A stretch of 6,417 nt of DNA from a bacterium (GTDB lineage Bacteria > Cyanobacteriota > Vampirovibrionia > Gastranaerophilales > UBA9971), in the NCBI GenBank assembly GCA_037147175.1, contig JBAWVS010000082.1, positions 1 through 6,417 of the forward strand, in the 5' to 3' direction. The position numbers were made by a program, and so were the translations under genes. Below are positions 1 to 5,393 of this stretch, piece after piece (position 1 is the stretch's first letter; each line of letters starts with the position of its first letter). The notes beneath the pieces were generated by a model. The model was not told where the DNA came from. It worked only from the letters and a program-made list of their open reading frames with translations, and made no database searches.

Positions 1-87
1 GCGGATTGCGAGCAGAGGCAGAAGGACGGGCTTTGCCCGACCGAAAAGCCGTTTAAGGCGAGCAACCAGGCAGCGGATTGCGAGCAG
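1..87. repeat. End of a GC-rich 72-bp tandem repeat
   Basis: The 15-mer GCGGATTGCGAGCAG at 1-15 recurs exactly at 73-87, a period of 72 bp. The core GCGAGCA also occurs at 58-64, where it is followed by CCAGGCAG, resembling the GAGGCAG that follows the first copy. A short hairpin, CGGGC-TTT-GCCCG, lies at 27-39. The base composition is far more GC-rich than the rest of the window. The likely reading is one full unit plus the start of the next, with more units to the left of the window. A period of 72 is a multiple of three, which is why a reading frame can stay open through it. Confidence 0.6.
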
Positions 88-111
88 CAAAGAGGGAGCA
101 ACTTTAAATGA
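1..111 (+). CDS. Possible C-terminal end of an upstream gene (partial), within repeat DNA
   Basis: The first reading frame is open from the left edge to a TGA at 109-111, giving 36 residues that begin ADCEQRQKDG and end RGSNFK. Its stop overlaps the ispD start as ATGA, a common arrangement for translationally coupled genes, which favours a real gene end. Against this, the stretch is hydrophilic, GC-rich and repetitive (ADCEQ occurs twice, 24 codons apart), and a second forward frame is also open through it, so openness alone is weak evidence. I recognise no family. It may be the tail of a gene invaded by repeat DNA, or simply non-coding repeat sequence that happens to lack stops. Confidence 0.3.
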   Translation, partial: ADCEQRQKDGLCPTEKPFKASNQAADCEQQRGSNFK

Positions 112-785
112 ACATTACGGCAATAATTGCTGCGGCAGGCTCAGGAACACGCTACAGTAATAATAAAAACAAGCTTTTTGAAGATTTAGGCGGCATTCCT
201 GTTATTGTTCATACCCTTAAAAAAATTTCTGCCGTAAAAAAAATAAACAGTATTATAATCTGTACTTCGGCAGGTTTGGTTGGCGAAATAGAAAAATTGG
301 TAAATGAATATAATATTTTAAAAGTTAAAAAAATTATTCCCGGCGGAAAAACACGGCAGGAATCTGTTTTTTTAGGGTTACTTAATCTCGAAAAATCAAA
401 TCCTGATTTTGTTTTAATACATGATGGGGCAAGACCTTTGATTTCGGAGGAAATTATAAAAAATTCAATAGAGATAGCCGCTGAAAAAGGTGCTGCTGTT
501 GTAGCAGTGCCTGTAAAAGACACAATTAAAAAAGTAAATACTAAAACCCAAGAAATTATAGGGACTTTAAAACGTGATGAACTGTGGAGTATCCAAACTC
601 CGCAGGTTTTTAAATTTAAAGAAATTTTAGAAGCGCATGAAGTTTTCAAAGGGCAGGATTTTACCGATGACAGCGCACTGTTAGAAGAGTTGAAAATCCC
701 TGTGAATATTGTTATGGGAAGTTATAAAAACATTAAAATAACTACCGAAGAAGACCTTAAAATTGCCGGAAGTTTGATTGAATAA
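108..785 (+). CDS. ispD: 2-C-methyl-D-erythritol 4-phosphate cytidylyltransferase
   Basis: IspD transfers CMP from CTP to 2-C-methyl-D-erythritol 4-phosphate, giving CDP-methylerythritol in the cytosolic MEP route to isopentenyl diphosphate. The 225-residue length is normal for a stand-alone IspD with no IspF fusion. The nucleotide-binding loop AAAGSGTRY is at 8-16, with a lysine at 22 in the position of the catalytic lysine. GGKTRQESV is at 79-87, LIHDGARP at 103-110, VPVKDTIKKV at 134-143, LWSIQTPQVF at 159-168 and FTDDSALLEE at 185-194. NIKITTEEDL near the C terminus is the usual closing motif. The start at 108 is supported by a Shine-Dalgarno-like GAGGGAG at 92-98, 9 nt upstream, and overlaps a possible upstream stop as ATGA. 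Its stop is 4 bp from the stop of convergent acpS. Confidence 0.96.
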   Translation: MNITAIIAAAGSGTRYSNNKNKLFEDLGGIPVIVHTLKKISAVKKINSIIICTSAGLVGEIEKLVNEYNILKVKKIIPGGKTRQESVFLGLLNLEKSNPDFVLIHDGARPLISEEIIKNSIEIAAEKGAAVVAVPVKDTIKKVNTKTQEIIGTLKRDELWSIQTPQVFKFKEILEAHEVFKGQDFTDDSALLEELKIPVNIVMGSYKNIKITTEEDLKIAGSLIE

Positions 786-789
786 AATA

Positions 790-1188
790 TTATTCTTTAT
801 ATCCGATAACGGTAGAAATTGCATCAGTATGACTATGAGAAACACTTACTTCCCATTTTGTAATTTTAAATTGCTGTTCAAGCTCCTTTGCTCGTCCAAA
901 AAGCTTTATAGTTAAAGCCCCGTTGGCATCTCTTACGGATTCTACATCTTTCCAGTTTATGCCTTTGCTCCAGCCGAGTCTTTTAATTCCTACACCAAGT
1001 GCTTTTGAAACAGCTTCTTTTGTGGCAAATCTTACAGAAAGTCTTGAAGCGGTATTTTTAGGGCTTGAAAGGCAGTATTTTATTTCATTTTCTGTAAAAG
1101 TTTTTTCAAGAAATTTTCCCCCAAATTTGTCAAAAGCAGCTTGAATTCTGTTAATTTCACATATATCGTTACCGAGAAAAATTTTCAT
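790..1188 (-). CDS. acpS: Holo-[acyl-carrier-protein] synthase
   Basis: AcpS moves 4'-phosphopantetheine from coenzyme A to the serine of apo-acyl carrier protein, activating it for fatty acid synthesis in the cytosol. The 132-residue length fits the small AcpS type, which works as a trimer, rather than the larger Sfp type. The N-terminal motif GNDICEINRI (6-15) carries Asp8 and RFATKEAVSKALG (53-65) carries Glu58; in the family these two acidic residues bind magnesium. Lys62 follows in the usual helix, and WEVSVSHSHTDA (112-123) is the C-terminal SVSH strand. The ATG lies only 15 bp after the stop of the small gene upstream on the same strand, so the two are probably co-transcribed. The only ribosome-site candidate is a weak, distant AGGA near 1202, so translation may depend partly on the upstream gene. 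Confidence 0.95.
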   Translation of the reverse strand: MKIFLGNDICEINRIQAAFDKFGGKFLEKTFTENEIKYCLSSPKNTASRLSVRFATKEAVSKALGVGIKRLGWSKGINWKDVESVRDANGALTIKLFGRAKELEQQFKITKWEVSVSHSHTDAISTVIGYKE

Positions 1189-1203
1189 TAATTATAAATA
1201 TTC

Positions 1204-1533
1204 CTAGTCAAAGTCAAGTATAGTGGTTAAAATTTCATTAAAAAGCTCTTTTTTTTCATCTTCATTAACGTTTTTAAGCATTTCAACAGCCGAGTGAGTT
1301 GTTTCGTCTTTATCATACCATCTTTTTCTAATGAAAGGACTCTGGTTGTTAACAATATGAATAAAATTATCAACGTCATATTGTTTGTTAACAATTAATT
1401 GAATAATATCATTGGCAATATCATTGCGAGTTTCAGGATCAAAGCTTTCTATTGTTTCCATAATTTGTTTTAAGGTTTCGTTTTTTTCATACCAGCGATT
1501 ATGTTGCATTTTTTTAAAACTCATAAATCCCAT
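1204..1533 (-). CDS. Small protein of unknown function with two RWY repeats
   Basis: I do not recognise the function. The 109-residue product is acidic to neutral, predicted largely helical, and has no signal peptide or membrane segment. It contains an internal duplication: residues 13-47, beginning RWYEKNET, align without gaps to residues 71-105, beginning RWYDKDET. There are 10 identities in 35 plus many conservative changes (E16/D74, I28/L86, R36/K94, I44/L102). Each unit looks like an RWY-K-ET cap followed by two short amphipathic helices, joined by an asparagine-rich linker. Met4 is an alternative start, with a weak GGGA just before it; no strong ribosome site precedes Met1. It sits 15 bp upstream of acpS, probably in the same transcript. 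The gene is likely real, given codon use like its neighbours, the duplication and the position; any role in acyl carrier metabolism would be guilt by association. Confidence 0.8.
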   Translation of the reverse strand: MGFMSFKKMQHNRWYEKNETLKQIMETIESFDPETRNDIANDIIQLIVNKQYDVDNFIHIVNNQSPFIRKRWYDKDETTHSAVEMLKNVNEDEKKELFNEILTTILDFD

Positions 1534-1556
1534 AAAGTAAATACTATAATAAATGA

Positions 1557-1638
1557 TAGGATAAAAAATTGATAGTGGTACAAAAATTTTTTTGTTAGTA
1601 AAATATACTCAACTTGAAAAAGGAAAATTTTTATCCTA
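1557..1638. repeat. 11-bp inverted repeat in the divergent intergenic region
   Basis: TAGGATAAAAA at 1557-1567 is matched exactly by its reverse complement TTTTTATCCTA at 1628-1638, with arm centres about 71 bp apart. One arm lies just upstream of the small leftward gene and the other within the likely fba promoter. The arrangement could be a two-site operator bound by one regulator, but the arms are AT-rich and a chance match is possible. Confidence 0.4.
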
Positions 1639-1642
1639 AAAA
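1604..1642 (+). promoter_or_regulatory. Candidate fba promoter(s)
   Basis: Two weak sigma-70-type candidates precede fba. TTGAAA at 1614-1619 is 17 bp from TAAAAA at 1637-1642, and a good -10 hexamer TATACT at 1604-1609 has no convincing -35. Either would give a leader of roughly 40 to 75 nt before the strong ribosome site AAGGAG at 1677-1682. The AT-rich background makes false positives likely. Confidence 0.35.
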
Positions 1643-1689
1643 TAAGAATTAAAGAATGAAAAGACAGTCAGAATAAAAGGAGAAAAAAG

Positions 1690-2637
1690 ATGGCACTTTG
1701 TACAGAAAGACAGCTTGTACCGACAAGACAGCTTCTTGATGCTGCGTTAGTTGGAAAATATGCAATAGGTGCATACAATGTAAATAATATGGAACTTCTT
1801 CAAGCTATTGTTGAAGCCGGTAATGAATTAAGAGCGCCTTTAATTCTTCAGGTTTCTGCAGGAGCAAGAAAATATGCAAGTCAGGCATATTTGATTAAAC
1901 TTGTTGAAGCTGCTTTAAACAGCTCAGATATTCCTATTTCTTTACACTTAGATCATGGCGAAGATTTTGAAATCTGTAAAGCTTGTATAGATGGCGGTTT
2001 TTCGTCAGTAATGATTGACGGTTCAAAACATTCTTTTGAAGAAAACATTGCTTTAACCAAAAAAGTTGTAGATTATGCACACGCAAGAGGAGTTTCTGTT
2101 GAAGCTGAACTTGGAAAACTTGCAGGTGTTGAAGATAATATTTCAGTTTCCGAAAAAGATGCTATTTATACAAATCCTGATGAAGCAGCTGAATTTGTTG
2201 AAAAATCAGGATGTGATTCTTTGGCAGTTGCAATAGGAACAAGCCACGGTGCTTTTAAATTCAAAGGCGAACCAAAACTTGATTTTGAAAGATTGGCAGA
2301 AATCAAAGAAGCTGTTGGAAAAGACTTTCCGTTAGTTCTTCATGGCGCTTCAAGCGTTCCTGCGGAACTTGTAAAAATTTGTAATGATAACGGCGCAGTA
2401 ATTCCCGGTACTCAGGGAGTTCCTGAATATATGTTTACCGAAGCTACAAAACTCGGTGTTGCAAAAATAAACGTTGATACCGACTTAAGGCTTGCATTTA
2501 CAGGCGCTATCAGAAAACATTTTGCAGAAAATCCCGGACATTTTGATCCAAGACAGTATTTAACCCCTGCAAGAGCAGCTGTTAAAGAGATTGTCAGACA
2601 CAAAATCCAGGTATTCGGAACAAACGGAAGAGTTTAG
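1690..2637 (+). CDS. fba: Class II fructose-bisphosphate aldolase
   Basis: This zinc-dependent aldolase interconverts fructose 1,6-bisphosphate with dihydroxyacetone phosphate and glyceraldehyde 3-phosphate in glycolysis and gluconeogenesis. The protein is a single TIM barrel of 315 residues. AYNVNN is at 28-33; LHLDHGEDF (85-93) carries the catalytic Asp88 and zinc ligand His89. VEAELGKLAGVED (137-149) holds the conserved glutamates. GTSHGAFKF (183-191) supplies His186 and LHGASSVP (217-224) supplies His218, the other zinc ligands. NVDTDLR (261-267) is the phosphate and dihydroxyacetone site. The NPGHFDPRQYLTPA segment (281-294) is typical of class IIB enzymes, including cyanobacterial ones, which are usually longer. 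Members of the wider family act on tagatose bisphosphate, so specificity is inferred. The start is fixed by AAGGAG 7 nt upstream. The gene appears monocistronic, ending at a bidirectional terminator. Confidence 0.94.
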   Translation: MALCTERQLVPTRQLLDAALVGKYAIGAYNVNNMELLQAIVEAGNELRAPLILQVSAGARKYASQAYLIKLVEAALNSSDIPISLHLDHGEDFEICKACIDGGFSSVMIDGSKHSFEENIALTKKVVDYAHARGVSVEAELGKLAGVEDNISVSEKDAIYTNPDEAAEFVEKSGCDSLAVAIGTSHGAFKFKGEPKLDFERLAEIKEAVGKDFPLVLHGASSVPAELVKICNDNGAVIPGTQGVPEYMFTEATKLGVAKINVDTDLRLAFTGAIRKHFAENPGHFDPRQYLTPARAAVKEIVRHKIQVFGTNGRV

Positions 2638-2643
2638 TTCTTC

Positions 2644-2684
2644 TGTCATTGAGAGGAAGGGTGAAGCTCTGACGCGGCAATCTG
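2644..2684. repeat. REP-like imperfect palindrome after fba
   Basis: The stretch starts TGTCATTGAGAGGAAGG and ends GCGGCAATCTG. It can fold through ATTG (2648-2651) with CAAT (2678-2681) and AGAG (2652-2655) with CTCT (2667-2670). It resembles the CATTGCGAG...GGCAATCTG class of short extragenic repeats seen in many bacterial genomes. It is more GC-rich than the surrounding intergenic sequence. Only one copy is in the window, so its repetitive nature is inferred from resemblance. Confidence 0.45.
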
Positions 2685-2690
2685 TTATTT

Positions 2691-2720
2691 AAAAAGACCG
2701 ACTGTTAAGTCGGTCTTTTT
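2691..2720. terminator. Bidirectional intrinsic terminator between fba and secF
   Basis: AAAAAGACCGACT (2691-2703) and AGTCGGTCTTTTT (2708-2720) form a perfect 13-bp stem around the four-base loop GTTA. An A-tract on one side and a T-tract on the other give a GC-rich core followed by U residues in both directions. It can therefore end fba from the left and the secDF transcript from the right. Confidence 0.93.
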
Positions 2721-2745
2721 GTTGTTTATGTGTTTTTGAAAATAT

Positions 2746-3762
2746 TTATGCGGTTTTTGCAGTAAGTTTTGATTCATTTTCTCTCCACATTGAAAGAAGA
2801 ACACTTGCATTAAAGATACTTGAATATGTTCCTGTAACAATACCGAGAATCATAGCAAGAATAAAGTTCTTTGTTGTAGAACCTCCAAAGAAATATAAGG
2901 AAAGAAGTGTTATAAGCGCTGTTAAAGAAGTGTTTATGCTTCTTGCGAGGGTTTGGTTTACGCTTATGTTTGCGATTTCGTTAAAAGATTTTTTCTTTGA
3001 AAGATATTTAGAGTTTTCTCTTATTCTGTCAAAAACAACGATTGTATCATGAACGCTAAAGCCTATTACTGTAAGGATTGCGGTTATAAACAAACTGTCA
3101 ATTTCTGTCCCGAACAGGAGTCCTAATAAAGAAAAAGCTCCGCATACAAATATCGCATCGTGGAAAAGAGCAACAAGCGCGCAGATAGCAAAGTCGATAT
3201 TAAACCTGACGGTTAAATATCCTACAATTCCGAAGAAACAGAGAAGAAGAGCTATCATTGCATTTTTGAACAGTTCTTTCCCTAAAGTCGGACCTATAGC
3301 ACTTGTTTGAAGAGGAACATACACGCCCAGAGTTTGTTTAACAGTATTATTTACTTTTACTGTTTCATTGCCTGCGCCCTGACTGCTCAGGAATTTTGTT
3401 CTTATTGAAACTATGCTTTTTATTCCTGTATTGGCTTGTGATTTCTTTGTTTCCGCCTGTTTTATTTGTTTGGATTCTTTTTCTGTTTGGATAATGGGGT
3501 TTGTGATGCCTGTTTTTTCAAGGTTTGCTCTTAATAAATCAATATCAGACTCTTTTATTTCCGCATTAAACCCGTACTGAAGCATTGTCCCGCCTGTAAA
3601 ATCAAGACCGACTCTTAAAGGAGTATGGCTCGGATAAATTATCATTGAATAAATCATTATTGCGATAGACGGAATAATTAAAGCAAGTGAAAAGGACAGC
3701 CAGAGCCATTTATATTTTATAATATCAACTTTATTTTTTTTTTCTAAATTAGGGTTGGTCAT
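2746..3762 (-). CDS. secF: Protein translocase subunit SecF
   Basis: SecF works with SecD in the inner membrane, using proton motive force to help pull exported proteins through SecYEG. This 338-residue protein shows the expected six membrane segments: about 20-40, 167-186, 190-213, 222-245, 277-293 and 299-324. The large outside domain lies between the first two. VGLDFTGGTMLQYGF (51-65) is the family signature after the first segment. GFSVHDTIVVFDRIREN (234-250) in the fourth segment carries Asp239, and LARSINTSLTAL (272-283) carries Arg274; both match residues tied to proton movement in the family. The outside domain includes a lysine/glutamine-rich, low-complexity stretch at about 95-115 that looks like an insertion. 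GAGGAA at 3771-3776, 8 nt upstream, supports the start. Only 22 bp separate it from the secD stop, so the two form one operon. Confidence 0.96.
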   Translation of the reverse strand: MTNPNLEKKNKVDIIKYKWLWLSFSLALIIPSIAIMIYSMIIYPSHTPLRVGLDFTGGTMLQYGFNAEIKESDIDLLRANLEKTGITNPIIQTEKESKQIKQAETKKSQANTGIKSIVSIRTKFLSSQGAGNETVKVNNTVKQTLGVYVPLQTSAIGPTLGKELFKNAMIALLLCFFGIVGYLTVRFNIDFAICALVALFHDAIFVCGAFSLLGLLFGTEIDSLFITAILTVIGFSVHDTIVVFDRIRENSKYLSKKKSFNEIANISVNQTLARSINTSLTALITLLSLYFFGGSTTKNFILAMILGIVTGTYSSIFNASVLLSMWRENESKLTAKTA

Positions 3763-3784
3763 TTTTATTTTTCCTCATAATTTA

Positions 3785-5086
3785 TTAGTCTATAACACCG
3801 AGTTTGGCTTTTCTTGCTGTAGTTTCTTCAAAAGAAACGGCTTTGCCGATGTCTTCTTTTTTGAGTCCAAACCACCCCGGATGAGTAAGTTCACCGGCTC
3901 CAAAGATAAGGTGCATAAAGTTTTTTGTTACAGTAATTGCTGTAAACATGCTCACCGCAACACCTATTGCTAGTGTAAGAGCGAATCCTTTAACTATGCT
4001 TGTTCCAAACATATAAAGAATGGAACATGTGATTATTGTTGTCATATTTGAGTCAAAAATACTTGTGAAAGCTCTTTCGAATCCTGCATTTATTGCCGCA
4101 AAAAGTGTTCTGCCTATTCTTAGTTCTTCTTTTGTTCTTTCAAAAATAAGAATATTCGCATCCACCGCCATTCCTATACTGAGAATAAAGCCTGCAATGC
4201 CTGCAAGGGTCAATGTTACAGGTATAATCTTAAAAATTGCGAAAACAAGCAAAGCGTAAATAGTAAGAGCTATATTGGCAATAAAGCCGGGAACTCTGTA
4301 ATAAAGAATCATAAAAAGCATTACAACGCTGATACCGATAAGTCCTGCAATCTCGCTTTTGTGGAGAGAATCAAGTCCAAGTGTCGGACCTACTGAATTT
4401 TCTTCTATTATTACAGCAGGAACAGGCAAAGCACCGGCATTAAGAAGATTTACCATATTCTGTGCTTCTTCTTTTTTGAAATTGCCGCTGATATAACCTT
4501 CGCCGCCTGTTATAGCAGTATTTACAACCGGACTTGAAACAAGTTCGTTGTCAAAAAATATTCCGAGAGGCTTCCCAACAATTTCGCTGGTAAGTTTTCC
4601 GAATTTTCTCGAGCCTTTATCGTTTAAAACAAAATTTACATGCCACTCTTGACCGGTTTGATCTGTACCGAGATAAGCATTTTTAAGGTCTTTTCCTGAA
4701 ACACCAGTGCTTACCCATGATTCCTGACCGTTAAAACCTTTTACCTGTTTTTTAAATTCCAGATTAGCAGTTTTTCCGAGATAATCTTTAGCTTTTTGAG
4801 GGTCGCTTATATTTGGAATTTCTATCAAAAGCCTGTCCGTACCTACTTTTTGTACTACAGTTTCGGATACGCCAAGAGCGTTTACCCTATTTTCGATTGA
4901 ATACAAAAGGCTGTCCATTACATCAGGAGTGATTACCGGCACATCTGCCGTCGGTCTTGCTTCAAGAACAAGTCTTGAGCCGCCTATAAGATCAAGCCCG
5001 AATTTTGTGGGTTTATTGATAATGACAAGGATGCTTGCAACTACCAGCCCGAGAATAAACAGGAAAATTAAATTCTCTTTTTTCAT
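3785..5086 (-). CDS. secD: Protein translocase subunit SecD
   Basis: SecD is the larger partner of SecF in the SecDF export motor. The 433-residue length matches compact SecD proteins and is well below the 615 of Escherichia coli. The first membrane segment is about 7-24, followed by KFGLDLIGGSRLVLE (28-42), the family signature. The outside domain spans about 43-240 and contains LLNAGALPVP (214-223) and SVGPTLG (231-237). Five more membrane segments follow between about 245 and 395. GFILSIGMAVDANILIFERT (299-318) carries Asp309, equivalent to the aspartate needed for proton-driven function. A cytosolic tail of about 35 residues ends the protein. GAGGAG at 5098-5103 lies 11 nt upstream of the ATG, a little far but acceptable. 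No yajC precedes it, although that gene often heads the operon elsewhere; secD is first here and secF second. Confidence 0.96.
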   Translation of the reverse strand: MKKENLIFLFILGLVVASILVIINKPTKFGLDLIGGSRLVLEARPTADVPVITPDVMDSLLYSIENRVNALGVSETVVQKVGTDRLLIEIPNISDPQKAKDYLGKTANLEFKKQVKGFNGQESWVSTGVSGKDLKNAYLGTDQTGQEWHVNFVLNDKGSRKFGKLTSEIVGKPLGIFFDNELVSSPVVNTAITGGEGYISGNFKKEEAQNMVNLLNAGALPVPAVIIEENSVGPTLGLDSLHKSEIAGLIGISVVMLFMILYYRVPGFIANIALTIYALLVFAIFKIIPVTLTLAGIAGFILSIGMAVDANILIFERTKEELRIGRTLFAAINAGFERAFTSIFDSNMTTIITCSILYMFGTSIVKGFALTLAIGVAVSMFTAITVTKNFMHLIFGAGELTHPGWFGLKKEDIGKAVSFEETTARKAKLGVID

Positions 5087-5172
5087 TTACGGTATGTCTC
5101 CTCGATAATAGTTTAATTTTAATCCTTTTAATAATAAACCAAAAATCAACTTTCGGGCGGGCTATTTTTTCT

Positions 5173-5201
5173 ATTTTACAGAATAATTATGAAAACGTTA
5201 A
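5173..5201 (-). promoter_or_regulatory. Candidate secDF promoter
   Basis: Read leftward, TTAACG (complement of 5196-5201) and TAAAAT (complement of 5173-5178) are separated by 17 bp, an acceptable sigma-70-type pair. It would give a leader of about 80 nt before secD. The match is moderate and the sequence is AT-rich, so the call is tentative. Confidence 0.35.
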
Positions 5202-5212
5202 AATTAATAGTT

Positions 5213-5240
5213 TTGACAAAAAAAATGATAAACTTATCAT
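5213..5240 (+). promoter_or_regulatory. Candidate promoter for the chemoreceptor gene
   Basis: A perfect -35 hexamer TTGACA (5213-5218) is followed after 16 bp by TATCAT (5235-5240), five of six to the -10 consensus. A second possible start has a perfect TATAAT at 5315-5320, but its -35 is poor (TTTATT at 5292-5297). The first would give a leader of about 145 nt, the second about 67 nt. No sigma-28 or sigma-54 motility promoter was found. Confidence 0.5.
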
Positions 5241-5241
5241 T
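5224..5241. promoter_or_regulatory. 18-bp palindromic operator candidate
   Basis: AATGATAAACTTATCATT is a perfect inverted repeat with 8-bp arms around AC. It lies between the -35 and -10 of the chemoreceptor promoter candidate and covers the -10, the usual position for a repressor site. The half-site resembles Fur/PerR family boxes, but the spacing is one base short of the classic 7-1-7 form, so the regulator cannot be named. Confidence 0.5.
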
Positions 5242-5393
5242 AATTCGAACACTAAATAAAATTATTATTAATTCCAATCCATAAAAAAACATTTATTTTC
5301 GGAATTGAATATACTATAATTTTGGCAGCAGTTTTAATTCAAAATAATTTAAAAAACAATAATTATATGTAGACTATTAAAATTGAGGTGAGA

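Noticed and set aside
27-39. CGGGC-TTT-GCCCG as a terminator before ispD
   Set aside because: The stem is only 5 bp and no T-tract follows it; it is better seen as part of the GC-rich repeat.
209-649. Leftward open frame of 146 codons inside ispD
   Set aside because: It is antisense to a clear ispD and its product shows no family motif; a long frame opposite an AT-rich gene is expected by chance.
923-1144. Rightward open frame of 73 codons inside acpS
   Set aside because: It lies wholly opposite acpS with no recognisable domain or upstream ribosome site.
2412-2603. Leftward open frame of 63 codons inside fba
   Set aside because: It is antisense to the conserved C-terminal half of the aldolase, with no supporting motif.
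3755-4259. Rightward open frames at 3755-3973 and 4020-4259 opposite secD
   Set aside because: They mirror conserved SecD membrane segments on the other strand, and nothing in their translations resembles a known protein.
5224-5241. Assignment of the palindrome as a true Fur box
   Set aside because: The arms resemble TGATAAT half-sites, but the spacing is 14 rather than 15 bases across the core, so it is recorded only as an unassigned operator candidate.
5321-5336. Sigma-54-like TTGGCA upstream of the chemoreceptor gene
   Set aside because: The required downstream GC of the -12 element is missing at the right spacing; only the -24-like half is present.
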